A stretch of 64,000 bases of DNA from Rotaria macrura (taxonomy: Eukaryota > Rotifera > Eurotatoria > Philodinida > Philodinidae). Shown in pieces: positions 53,302 through 64,000 of the stretch. Below the pieces are notes generated by a model, which was not told the origin of the DNA, searched no databases, and was given only the letters and a program-made list of their open reading frames with translations. Made by a program: the position numbers and the translations under genes. The stretch covers positions 185,468-249,467 of the forward strand of contig OENT01000067.1 of the NCBI GenBank assembly GCA_900239685.1. Direction: 5' to 3'. How positions within the stretch are numbered: the first letter of the stretch is position 1; each line of letters begins with the position of its first letter.

Positions 53302-56259
53302 GCTAACAATTGTGTTTCTTTATTCTCTCACTGATTTTTCAACCAGCATGGGTTTCCTTTTTTCTTTCTCTCTTTTTTTTCGTAACAAAACTTCTATAAT
53401 TAAATCTGGCCGGTTGCTTGGGATATTTTGTAATTGTCTTGCAAGTTTTTGTCATTCTATTTTTCTGATTTTCTCTTTCATTGTTTATATATAGTTTTTT
53501 TTGAAAATCTTTTTGTGTTGATAAAAAAATGTAGTATATTTGAGTAAGAATCTCTCTATGTCTTTTGTTATTTTGAAACTTGTTCTTGTCTTGTCTTGCT
53601 GATAGTGTTGTGTAATTGATATTTTTCTCTATGATGAACGGAAACCATATATATACCTTTAAAGAAGTGCCATTATTCATTAAAGCATCTTTCTTCACAA
53701 TGGTTTTCTAAGTTAAACTGCTAGAGAAAAGTAAAACTTGATCAATTAAATTCCTTTAAAACGTGTTGACTGAGACAGAAATACGGCATCCATTGTTTTA
53801 TGTTGTCTATTTATTATTGTGATGAAACGCACGATAGAATGAAATTATATAAATAACAACATAACTATAGATAAGAATTGTTAAGTACCAAGAGTCAAGA
53901 CCGACATTCTTTTAAGCACTGACATAGATCCTAAGTCACATACAAGAAGATGATAGTTGTCAGATGAGTAACTATTATTGTATAATTAACTACTATCGAG
54001 TTAATTTGTAAATTTCATGTTTTAAAAATAAATGTGGGATTTCTTTTTACAATGATCATTCAAGTGAATTGTTAAAATCATTAGTAGAATAAATACTTTG
54101 TCTTTGTGTATAATTGTTGCTTTGAATGGATTAGAAATTAACGAGCTGGCATATTTATGGACATAAAATAAACTAGTCATTTTTTTTACTCTACTTCTGT
54201 CAAAACTTAATCATTTAAACCAATTCATCCACAGTTTCCATACATACAGTTAGATTGTGTATGTCTGTACGTGTAAGGGTGCGTAAGAGAAGCAAACCAA
54301 AAGAACCAACATTCTAAGCTTTCTAGTTGATGAATGTATAGAAATCATTCGATCGAAATTAAATTTTTCAACTGTTTCATTGAAGGATAAAGCTTGCTTT
54401 CTACATCAGTACATACAGAGAATGCTGATGGCCCAATATTAACCGACGATCCTATCACGGTTAAAAATCAGATTTAATACAAAAAACAAGTTGATTTCTG
54501 CAATGACGAATGTTATGCTGTATACTCAGGTTTAGAGGAAAAAACATATTGTTCAAACTAGAAACCAACTTTTATCGTTCAAGTGATTCACGACCATCTT
54601 TCGCTTGTCGACCTTTTCAAATTCTTCGATTCCCAAGAGTCAAATTAAATTATAGCAAGGTTTTCCTAAGTTAACCATAAAATTGTTCATACATAAGCGT
54701 GTACAATTTTTGTACATCTTTTGCAATGTATGCATACTCTTTCAGATGTCTATTAATCTGATCGTATCACTCCATTATTTTTCTAGATTTTAGCTCTGAA
54801 AATTGTTCTTCGTGATTATACCCGTTTGATATACATATAGCCGCTATGAGAATACAAGATATTTCTTTCGTTTATTCTGAGTCAGTAACCACAATGCCAT
54901 ACATATCTGTGGAAACACCTGCAAGTGGATCGTATATCTTAAAGTGCTAGATTAGTAACCATTTATTGAATTTCTAAATAGATCTTCGTGAATAATCTTT
55001 GTCTAGATTTTTGTTAACATATCCTTTAACATAATTTTATAATCTCTCTCGTTTCTCATGTAAATTTGTCATTAGCCATTGTGATCGATGTTTGCACTGA
55101 TATCTGACATTATTTCGAATTCTTTGATTTAATTTAAAATAGTTCAGAATGACATCAGTCGTTGAGGAAAGAAACCATTGATTATAACGAGCATTTTTAG
55201 TGAAAAATAGACAATCACTAGAATTTAAATACTGTATCTCATGTGCAACTTTTTTCGATTATCTATCTATCATATATTCTCCTGTTTCCATTAGAAGATC
55301 AAGCGCATGTAGAAGAAGTTTGACTATTCGATGTTATGAGGTTGGACGGAATTGAACTGAATCTTGGTATTTCCGTGTAACAATAACAATCCGTAGTAAT
55401 ATCTGTATTTTTGGGTTTTTTTTCGATTCAAGCACACAGCTACAGTTGATATGAAAATAATTGAATATGTTACATAGATACGAAATATCGTTTTAAATTT
55501 AAAAATTATATTGGAAATACATACATTAAAGAAATATCCTTTGCTCCAGAAGTGCGACCAGGTTTTTACAAATTTCATTGAACCACTTCATTATTAAATT
55601 GTATGATAGAAAAAAACGGGAATGATTCATGTTTGTTGTAATATGTTCTGTTTGTCTGACTGCGTGTTAGAGCAATCATTTGCAATCAGACTAGATGCTG
55701 TGACTTTTTTCCCACCTCGAGAGTTCGTAACATCTGAATTTGGAAAAACAATTTGACTTCATGAGATTATTACATCTTACAGAGGTTCAAGAGCTGAAAC
55801 TCATTCGACTATAATTCAATAATTCATTACGCACTCCGAATCATAAAAAAATGTAAGCAGTTGACGATTTTGTTTTCTTATGTATTGAATATTCACGATT
55901 ATAAGAGTTCAACTGTAACCAATTCACACTATCGATTTATTTTATTTGATATCAGAGTTCGCATGAATTTAAATGTTAGTTACTGGTTGGCTCAGAATAT
56001 AATCTGGATGGAAAAGGCTCACCGTCCAATTACCAGAATTGGTAGTGCTTGCATTAATGACAATCAACTTTTTCCTTCTGAATTAATTCTAACATGAAAT
56101 AAAATTTTCAAAATTGTTTATGACAAAGAAACTCGATTTCATACTGATATGACGACATTTCGTTTGAATTCTCGAATAAAATTTTTTCTAATTATCTGTT
56201 TAATCTTTAATATCTCAAATATTCAATATTTCAATAGAAATGACGAAACAATTGAGATG
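53302..56259. other. Intergenic region, no gene seen
   Basis: About 3 kb of AT-rich sequence. TTTTTT-rich 53340-53520 follows the orphan gene and may be its 3' UTR. Frames at 53339-53698 (-), 55324-55578 (-) and 55861-56097 (+) have no recognisable domain. Confidence 0.5.
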
Positions 56260-57271
56260 GTTCGTACCAGAGCTCCGCGGGATGCGGGACAATCCCGCCT
56301 AGTCCCGTCCCGGGACAAGAGATGGCGAATTTTGCGGGACGGGACTGAAATTTGAATCGCTTGCGGGACGGGACAAGATGAATTTACTAAAGCGTCCCGC
56401 CAAGTTTATAAGGCACAGAGTTTTCACACATTATCTTACATGTATCGCAGTTGTGCGACAACTAATTTTTAAACAGCTTGATAGTAAAAGAAATCATTCA
56501 CATAAAAACATGTTTTAATGTTTTTTTATGTACCCTTCCTTAAATTATTTAAATTTAAATTTAAATCAATTTGAATAAAACACAATTGTGACATTTCGAC
56601 AATCGAAGTTGTCTTCTTCAGATGATGTTGTACGTCAATGTATAGGTATTCGTTTTCTTTTCTTTTATATAGTATGACAATAGGATGGAGGAAGAAGGCA
56701 AATAGTCCATATATCCTACCAGTTTCACCTTCTTGCCGTCCCACCATCATAATATAAAAGAAAATAAAAAGAATACCTATACATTCATGTACAATATCGT
56801 CTGAAGAAGACAATTTCGATTGTCGAAATGTCATAATTGTGCTTTATTCTATTTATTTAAATAAAAATAANAAAAAAAGAGTTGCCTACATCCCAGCTCT
56901 ATCATTCCGGCTACTGGATACTGCAGGAACCGGCAGAAAAGATGCGGCAAAACAGTTGTATTCCGCAGGAAAATATGGGAAACACCGGAACACTGAAACA
57001 GTATTCCGACCAGAAAATGATCTGATTTTCCCCCGATAATTTCCGGTCAGTCCCTGCCGGAACGAACAGAAATTGCCTGGAATATACCAAAAAAAGTATG
57101 ACAATTTTCTGACCAGAATACTGCTTCCATTTTCAGGTAATTTCCAATGTTTTCCTACGCGAACCGGCCTGTACTTCTCGATCTAGGATATGACAGAAGT
57201 AGGCGGGACGGGACAAGGCGGCCAAGAGGCGGGACACCTTGTAGGTTGTCCCGCGGAGCTCTGGTTCGTAC
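56260..57271. mobile_element. hAT-like non-autonomous DNA transposon with 8-base target duplication
   Basis: The element spans 56268-57263 (996 bases). Its terminal inverted repeats are CAGAGCTCCGCGGGA at the left and its exact reverse complement at the right. Both sides are flanked by GTTCGTAC (56260-56267 and 57264-57271), an 8-base target duplication typical of hAT elements. Subterminal GCGGGAC/GTCCCGC motifs recur many times within about 130 bases of the left end and about 80 bases of the right end, as in hAT transposase-binding regions. No transposase frame exists, so movement would need a donor. The interior holds a nested foldback element and a GC-richer segment with an imperfect inverted repeat. 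One N is at 56871. Confidence 0.9.
56574..56849. mobile_element. Foldback element nested in the hAT-like element
   Basis: Two arms of about 97 bases (56574-56670 and 56753-56849) are reverse complements at roughly 90 percent, separated by about 80 bases that include CCACCATCATAATATAAAA and GGAGGAAGAAGGC. Arm tips read AATAAAACACAATTGTGAC. No clear target duplication, perhaps because the flanks are AT-rich. It inserted after, or was captured with, the host element. Confidence 0.85.
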
Positions 57272-57800
57272 TAACATGATTCTCAATCATACACATATGT
57301 GATTCGAGAATAAAGTAATGGAGCCTTTTACAGTTGATTTGATAATTAAGTGAAATGAATGCAATGTGCAAGTACATGAAGAACAAAATCATGTATGGTA
57401 CACTTATTTTTGTCTTGTTACTTTCTTGTGAGATTATTTTTTTCCTGTTACTATCTTTCATCGATGTAGTCAAGAATCATCACTATAATAACAAAATATA
57501 GTGACACAAAAATATTTTTCCAATAGAAAAATATGTTTTCCCATTATAAAACTTCTTATGACCACATATGATTATACATATTGACATGCTCATGCCATAA
57601 AACATATTAATCTATGGCCAAAACTTGACGTATTTCTCTTTTATAATTATGTTGACAAGTCATATATTTATTTGACTCATCATTGATATTATTTTGTTCA
57701 TGTTGAACGTTTAATATTTGCGCACTTGAAATAAGAAAAAAGCCTTTATAAACAAGTGTCAGTGTCATTGTAATCACAAGTAACGAGATAACATTTTAGA
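57272..57800. promoter_or_regulatory. Upstream region of the VIT-VWA gene
   Basis: AT-rich sequence between the hAT-like element and the VIT-VWA start. TTTATAAACA at 57745-57754 is a possible TATA-like box about 50 bases upstream of the ATG. ACATTTTAG at 57791-57799 is a splice-acceptor-like sequence that ends one base before the ATG, fitting spliced-leader addition. Confidence 0.4.
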
Positions 57801-60432
57801 ATGCTTCGAATCAAAAGCAATTCAACGACTACATTGAGTCATGAAAAACAAATTTATGTTCCATTGAAAAGGGTTAAAGTTGACAGTGTAATTCATTCAT
57901 TTGCAGCTGATGTCACAATTACACAAATATTTCGCAGTAATGAAAGAAAATCAATCGAAACTGTTTATTATTTTCCACTTGAAGAAAAAACAAATATTTA
58001 TTCGTTCGTTGCTTACATTGATGATCGTGAAATTTACGGTGAGTTAAAAGAAAAAACTGAAGTTGAACAAAAATATGACAATACATTGAAACAAGAACGT
58101 GAAGCTTATTTATTTGAACAAGATAATAATTATCGAGATAATTTTATCATAAATATTGGTGCATTACCACCTTTAAAAGAATGTCGAATAATAATTTCTT
58201 ATGTTACTGAATTAGAATTTGTAACAAGATCAACTATTGGATTTATCATACCAACGGCAATCAATCGCTATTATAATCCAAATATCGTTAGTGTAACATC
58301 AACAGCAAATTCAAATATAAAATATATTCATTCATTTCGATATACAATAGAATTTTTTTGTCGAATCGACAAACTTAAAACATGTGGAGAAGAACTAATC
58401 ACTCGCATAAGTTCTCCATCACATGATATTGACATTGATTTTTCACAAGAAGATTACTATGTTGTTAAATTCATTGAAGAAAATATTCATCTAGACCGAG
58501 ATATATTAATTCATATTAAACTGAATGATAAAAGATCAAATATAATCGTTACTGCAGAGCGAAATGCGATCATGACTGTATTTATTCCAAATAGAGATAA
58601 TATCGATCAACAACTGCATTCTTATCAAACAAATGAATTTCTTTTCGTTATTGATTGTAGTGGATCAATGGGAAATGAAAATAGAATTGGATTAGCTCGT
58701 CAAGCAATGCTATTATTTCTTAAAAGTTTGCCTGTGAATTGTTATTTTAATATTATTCGTTTTGGTTCAAAATATCAAAGTCTTTTCAAGGAGATAACGG
58801 GTATCTATAATGAAAAAAATGCTCGTAAAGCCGAACATCTTATTATGGGAATGCAAGCAAATTTATGTGGAACTGAACTCGTAAGTTTCTCTAAAGCCAT
58901 ATTCTACGAAATTGTTTTTTTTCAATTTTTAGATGAAACCACTTCAATGGATTGAACAACATTCACCGATAGAAACACGATCTCGTCAAATATTTCTTCT
59001 CACTGACGGTGAAATATCAAACATCAGAGAAGTTCTGGACCTCTGTCGTTCGATGTCTTCATCAACACGAATATTTTCATTTGGTCTAGGACGTTCGCCA
59101 AGTCGTTCATTAGTCAAAGGTCTTGCTCGGTCAACTAATGGAAAATTTGTTTTTATTCAATCAAATTCGAATGTTGACATCTATGTTGGACAACAATTAG
59201 AAAGAGCACTTCAACCATCTATTAGTAATATTTATGTTCGATGGAATTTAAATATTGGTGTTCAATGCGTTCCAATGCAATTACCGCCTGTTTATTTTAA
59301 TGACTGCTTAATTTTTTATGCTCTTACAAATGATAACTATATGACATTCGATCATATGACTTTCGTAGAATTAAAAACTAAATTGAATAGTCGTTCATTG
59401 GGAATCGCTCACATTCATGGATTATCATTTGTCGATCAATACGATACCATAGCTCGTCTAGCTGGTAAAGCACTTATCGTAGAATTACAACATTCTCAAA
59501 TTCAAAAACTAAATACAAACTCGATCCAATCACGTTTGAAACAAATAATAACATCAAAACGAAAGTCAATCGAAGTTGCGTTGGATGAAAATAAAAACAG
59601 ACAACGTATTATTCAATTATCATTGCAATATAAGGTTTTGAGTTCACATACAACGTTCGTTGGTATCGAAAAGCGTACGTATAGCAGAAATGTTGATATG
59701 ATTCTACGCGAATTACCCATTCAAATATCTACTGATGATATATATCTTTATGGATCAAGACCGAATTTGTCCACAATATCTAGAAGTCATTGTAGCAAAT
59801 GTAGTACTCGAAGTATAAGTCCTCTACATATTACTCCTAATTATTATGTAACATCTTTAAAGGTTAATACACTGTCTCCAGTTATTCAAAGAATGAAAAT
59901 GATAAAGTTACAAAGTTCATTCATGATAGATAATACAGATTCATCTATATCTCACCGTATCAGTACATTGTCTAATGTATGTCATAGTTCTCTGAATTCA
60001 AATCTCGCGACACTAAATAACATGAAGAACTATACTAGTCGTAACTTACAACCTATGTTTAATGCATCGTTCTTCGCCAATGTGGAACACAAAGTTTTAC
60101 GTTATGATGAACCATGGCCAACGAATGATGATGATATTATTCGTTATTTGATAAACAAACAGAAATTCAACGGTGTATGGGATTTCGATCCCAATGTTAT
60201 CATGAACTTAACAGGAAAGGCTATTTCTAATTTTCAATTAAGAAACCATAATATTAAGACACAAATTTTAATTTCAACCATTATTGTTGTTGTCTTAGAA
60301 ACACGTTTCGCTAAATATTCGTTATTATGGTATGGTATAGTTCAAAAGGCACGGGAGCATATTCGTCATGTCATCGATTTGGATTCAAAAAACTTTGATA
60401 GTTACTTAGAAAATATTCGTAAACAATTGTAA
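57801..60432 (+). CDS. VIT and von Willebrand factor A domain protein (VWA5A-like)
   Basis: Two exons (57801-58880 and 58933-60432) join in frame to 859 residues, close to VWA5A (about 790). The VIT domain (residues about 10-135) has the typical VPLKRVKVDSVIHSFAADVTITQIFRS and YYFPLEE..SFVAYIDDREIYGELKEK blocks. The VWA domain starts near 280 with a complete MIDAS: DCSGSM (Asp285, Ser287, Ser289), followed downstream by LTDGEISN. The C-terminal end has the WDFDPNVI..LETRFAKYSLLWYGIVQKAREHI layout of vertebrate VWA5A/PARP4-type proteins. No signal peptide is seen, so an intracellular protein is likely, unlike secreted ITIH chains. Function in VWA5A relatives is unclear. The single intron falls exactly in the metal-ion site region just after CGTEL. 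The ATG follows a strong acceptor-like TTTTAG. Confidence 0.9.
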
Positions 60433-60894
60433 ATAATTTAAAAAGTAGGAATGGCAGCTTTTTTTAAACTATAATCTCATTGTTTTTCAAAATATAATTC
60501 TATGTACAAATGTCTATTTACCGCCTTTTTTTCTAAAGAAATAGAAACTATGGTATACCTTCAAGAAGTTTAAATATTGTTTTTGAAGAAATTTTTGAGT
60601 TTGAATAATCAGACAAATATTATTGATTTAAGACGAACTATATTTGACAATAGATACGTAGATGGTTTCGGTAATAGTTTTGAAACTTCACTGTTTACTT
60701 TTGATATCATCAAGTCAAATCAAGCTAAGTAAATAGCCACTATCTAATACTAAGTTAAAAAGAAAAGAATGAGTAAAGTTTGACTGTGAGAAGGTTTTAC
60801 TTATTGGAATCATCCATTCTATTAATGTATGCATGAGGCACACAGATTTATTTATTTATTAGATGAATACATAGAATCATACAGAATTATACTC
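60433..60894. other. Intergenic, no gene seen
   Basis: 462 bases of AT-rich sequence between two plus-strand genes. An alternative upstream ATG for the next gene is at 60829. Confidence 0.5.
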
Positions 60895-62322
60895 ATGTGT
60901 TTAAAGTCTTCTATTGTGGTTTCTTTTCTGTTGATTGCAATTTATTTCCACATTTTCACTATTGAAATACAAGCTTTAACTGTGAAAGGTAAGTATGATT
61001 TTGGTCCAAATCAATTGGCATCAAATGCTTGGTATAGACCAAGAGGACAGCTAATCAACGGGCATTATGAAAATAGCTTTTCAAATTTCAGTTTATGGCC
61101 TAATTTACAATCACATTTACTTACTAATAACGGTTCAATACTGATTCAAGCTTCTGAAATCGGTTTTATGAAAAATGAAGATTTGTTGGCTTTTCGTAAA
61201 AGTAATATTTCGATAGTTGCCATCTTGCCAGGTTTCACTCAATGTTACGACGGAAAAATATTGGCACTATTAGAACTTTATGGTCAATCACCACAGGAAA
61301 ATTTATTTTGTACGATATTTAATATTTGTAATTCTACAGATAGACAAGATCCAAATTTGAACGGATGGTTTGTTACACGAGATGGAATTTCATATATTCC
61401 TGATTTAGTAAACTTTGATGAAAGAATGCCTAATTTAATTTCTTATCTCGACTATGATAAATTGATGAATACATCAAGTATCTCACCAGAATGGTTGTAT
61501 CCAAATGTTTCTTGGACAGATAGAAAGACATTAGCACGTGTTGATAATTGTCCTCAAGCTGGTTCAGATCGTGTTAAAAATCTAATGATTGACTATGCTA
61601 AATATATATCTATTATGAATGACAAATTTAATTCTACACGAATTCCTCGAATACAAATCAATTGGAATGTTATCGAAGGTTGGGAATGGCGAGATGAACA
61701 TTGTTTAGATCTACTTTTTGAAAAATTTAACAATGCACAAGATTTCGATCATGCTTACCGCTATGTAACCAATCCTTGCTATCGAGACACGCAACATTTG
61801 AAAGATTTAACAGAATTACTCTGTTCAATCGGCAATTGTCCGGAAGTTGTTTATATGGATATGGATCTCACTTACCTCACATCATATTCACTGGAAGTCC
61901 TTCATTTGAATAAACAAATTTTAATAGGACTCAATGTTTCGTTTGGAATAAATCTAGTTGACCTCTGTGCCGAAACCGATAATTGTATAGCAGAAACTCA
62001 AGTTTCAGACCCTTCACGATTTGTATTAAATTTCGATGCTAAATCAAAATATCCGAATTTAACTCGAAATGAGCTGCAAGAATTAAGTTTGATGAACATG
62101 TTGAATTTTTTAATCAATCAAGCTATTGTGGATGAATACACACACATTGCAGTCACAAGTTGGACAACATGGCCAACGGAAATCGGTAGAGAAATTATCG
62201 AATCAAATGCAGGTACTATGGCACATACTGCAAATCAAATTTTTGAAAATATATTGATTCCGAATTCATTTGCAAAGAAAGACACGTACCAAATAGTCTC
62301 GAGAAATCCCATAAATCAATAG
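60895..62322 (+). CDS. Secreted single-exon protein of unrecognised family
   Basis: About 475 residues from the ATG at 60895 (MCLKSSIVVSFLLIAIYFHIF), chosen over the ATG at 60829 because it places a signal-peptide-like hydrophobic run at the very start; cleavage would fall near IQALT-VKG. The mature part has many NxS/T sites (for example NNGS, NIS, NCS-like NST) and at least eight cysteines, some in pairs such as FCTIFNIC and CSIGNC, as expected for a disulfide-bonded secreted protein. I do not recognise it; the many Trp and acidic residues (GWEWRDEH, SWTTWPTE, MDMDL) would suit a carbohydrate-active enzyme, but this is only an impression. It is intronless next to an element-rich stretch, so horizontal origin is worth testing. 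Confidence 0.75.
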   Translation: MCLKSSIVVSFLLIAIYFHIFTIEIQALTVKGKYDFGPNQLASNAWYRPRGQLINGHYENSFSNFSLWPNLQSHLLTNNGSILIQASEIGFMKNEDLLAFRKSNISIVAILPGFTQCYDGKILALLELYGQSPQENLFCTIFNICNSTDRQDPNLNGWFVTRDGISYIPDLVNFDERMPNLISYLDYDKLMNTSSISPEWLYPNVSWTDRKTLARVDNCPQAGSDRVKNLMIDYAKYISIMNDKFNSTRIPRIQINWNVIEGWEWRDEHCLDLLFEKFNNAQDFDHAYRYVTNPCYRDTQHLKDLTELLCSIGNCPEVVYMDMDLTYLTSYSLEVLHLNKQILIGLNVSFGINLVDLCAETDNCIAETQVSDPSRFVLNFDAKSKYPNLTRNELQELSLMNMLNFLINQAIVDEYTHIAVTSWTTWPTEIGREIIESNAGTMAHTANQIFENILIPNSFAKKDTYQIVSRNPINQ

Positions 62323-63173
62323 AAAGTAGATGGATTGCAAGTCTTCCGTCTGATATATGGACTACATATAAATCAAACTTGCTACATGTATATCGGAAAC
62401 ACTTACTCGAAGTAAAGGGATGCTGATGGGAAGGTTTCATGATGCATTTTTCTAACATTCAAAAAAACCTTCTTGACGCATTTCCGACTAATTATAGGTC
62501 TGCATGTCTACATCACGTCGCCAATAGGCTACTTAAGACTGCCGTAATATTGAGATGAGTTCAAATTTGCATTATTATTAGAAGCCGATCGTTGAATGGA
62601 TGTTTTTCTATTAATATTTACTATCATCAAAGTTCCAAGAGAAGCTTTTAATTATAGATCATGCTTTCATACCTTCACGTACAAATCATTTTACGATTAT
62701 CTAATCAATTTTGACCACCAAAATATTTTCTTTTTAAAATTTTTATCAGCGCTTATAAAATCATAATTATCTATTAAATTAGTCATATTTCATGAGGTTT
62801 TATCTACTAGTTTGATACGACCTTCTTGATCGAGCCTATTTTAATGTTCTAGTTCGTTTATATTAAGACGATTCGAATCCTGGTCACTATTTGCAACCGG
62901 TATTCACATTGCTCGCTTTTCTTTTCAAAGTATCATATTCGAGATTTATAGTTTGGTGTGGGTGGCGGGATGAGTCTTAGTCTATATTCACTGTGATGTA
63001 TACTAATATCGCGGTGTAGATGTTGTTTGCAGGGGTGGCGCGATGTGCAAGTTGGATGAGGCTTAAGCCCGTGGCTCCCGATTACTTTTGAAAGTGGTGT
63101 GTGTGGGGGGGGGGGCTGTAACGGTACTATGTGACGTTACTTACGAGTGTTTAATCATTATCTAGTAACCCAG

Positions 63174-63402
63174 GTCGACGATTACGAACTTCGTATACGG
63201 CTGTAAACGACCGCATACGCTTCCCACACGACCGTAAACGGTCGTGTTATAGCGTTTTACATAGTCCAGTATTACGGTCGTATATCGCCGTGCCGTATAC
63301 AGACAAATACGATCGTATATGGAGTAATACGATGGAAAATGGAAACCGTTTACGGATTTTGTATACGAGGACCATAAACGATCGTTTTACTCTCCCCAGG
63401 AC
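63174..63402. repeat. Dispersed repeat, copy B
   Basis: Starts GTCGACGATTACGAAC as copy A at 37494 does, and aligns along about 170 bases through CCAGTATTACGG and CGTATATGGAGTAA. It is more GC-rich and its inverted motifs (CGACCGTAAACGGTCG and ACCGTTTACGG) are intact, so it is probably the younger copy. No coding frame. Confidence 0.75.
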
Positions 63403-63417
63403 GAGGAATCTGTAACT

Positions 63418-63582
63418 AGGATCCTGTCAGATCCCATAGGATTCCCCGAACATTCCGACAACTTCCGATAGGAACCTGTCGGAATCCTCGGCAAAGGATT
63501 CCGATCGGAAGTTATTGGTGTCGGTTCCGCCGGTTTCCGACAATCGGATAATATTGGAAAGAAGTGGATCTGATAAGATCCT
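63418..63582. mobile_element. Short inverted-repeat element (MITE), 165 bases
   Basis: Left tip AGGATCCTGTCAGATCC (63418-63434) and right tip GGATCTGATAAGATCCT (63566-63582) are reverse complements at 15 of 17 bases. A TA dinucleotide stands outside each GGATC tip, which would fit a Tc1/mariner-type TA duplication. The interior repeats GGATTCC and TTCCGA/TCGGAA in both orientations. No coding capacity. Confidence 0.65.
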
Positions 63583-64000
63583 ATTATTTTATAATTAAAT
63601 TAGGCATTGTATTCAGTGTTTATCATTACTCCTCAGCTAGGTTTTACCATTAAATACCTATGAACTACGAGAACATTAAATTTTTAGCTAATTTTTTGTG
63701 GTTCATGTTGCATCACTTTTTATTCGTATTCCTCTGTTCATTTTACTAATGCATTAGATGCGATAACAAAAAAATATTATATACAATAATGAAAAACTGT
63801 CATGTAGAATAGGAATAAAAGGAAAAGTTATTTCGAAATATTAGTTTCACAAAATCTTCAAAAAAATATTAAGATAACAATTGCAGCACGTGTAGTTCTA
63901 TGTAATCGTGTTTCTTTGTTGATCATGACCATGAAAAGAATATGAAAATGATGTAGCTATTGATTTTCTTTTTCGATCTCGTTTAAGTTCATCTGATAGA

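Larger units (their letters stand above)
62323..64000. other. Right end, repeats only
   Basis: No gene is recognised. 62940-63420 and 63410-63580 are richer in G and C than the surroundings and hold a dispersed repeat and a small inverted-repeat element. A run of eleven G is at 63105-63115. Two GGGTGGCGnGATG motifs (near 62959 and 63034) form a loose duplication. Confidence 0.5.

Noticed and set aside
60895..62322. Hyaluronidase or other named glycosidase for the secreted orphan
   Set aside because: The overall feel is enzyme-like, but I could not find the catalytic motif of any named family, so no name was assigned.
62860..62890. tRNA-like T-arm (GATTCGAATCC)
   Set aside because: The flanks cannot form a full T stem, and no matching acceptor, D arm or anticodon arm was found.

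Overview
The window is an AT-rich piece of an animal nuclear genome. All multi-exon genes use GT-AG introns; most introns are 45-100 bases and a few exceed 1 kb. I infer a bdelloid rotifer. The animal gene set (neurofibromin, SLC25A46, NFU1, OSCP, DNAJB6-like, GABARAP, SR factor) sits beside a bdelloid-style mono-ADP-ribosyltransferase, an intronless bacterial-type DmpA peptidase and small foldback or cut-and-paste elements. Phylum assignment rests on this mixture and was not tested by a database search.

Layout. 1-143 is an assembly gap. 144-6 kb looks accessory: a 40-base tandem unit, a ~230-base palindrome, an ART gene (-) and the DmpA/P1-type aminopeptidase gene (-). 8.4-9.6 kb holds a small SR splicing factor (+). 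11.9-17.6 kb holds three minus-strand genes for mitochondrial proteins: SLC25A46-like outer-membrane carrier, NFU1 Fe-S scaffold and ATP synthase OSCP. 18.0-35.1 kb is one complete neurofibromin (NF1) gene, divergent from OSCP, which I could join into 22 in-frame coding exons (3006 codons) with the GAP and SEC14-PH regions present. A Golgi-type carbohydrate sulfotransferase follows (35.7-37.5 kb), then a 3.7-kb gap, a centrin-like EF-hand protein (-), a DNAJB6-like co-chaperone with an apparent one-base frameshift (-), and a divergent GABARAP/Atg8 gene (+) whose product ends directly on the conjugation glycine. After 5 kb without a gene there is an eight-exon orphan with a weak HMG-box-like segment.

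The right end (53.3-64 kb) again looks accessory. It holds a 996-base hAT-like element with perfect 8-base target duplications and a nested foldback element, a VIT-VWA protein, a secreted single-exon orphan, a dispersed repeat shared with position 37.5 kb and a short TA-flanked inverted-repeat element.

The genes do not form one pathway. The middle is conserved housekeeping (mitochondrial maintenance, Ras signalling, autophagy, chaperone). The two ends carry lineage-specific or possibly transferred genes and mobile DNA, as reported for subtelomeric parts of bdelloid chromosomes. I found no convincing rRNA, tRNA or CRISPR array, and no coherent multi-gene novel system. The most notable items are the pre-exposed glycine Atg8, the hAT-like element, the DNAJB frameshift, the DmpA transfer candidate and two orphan genes.
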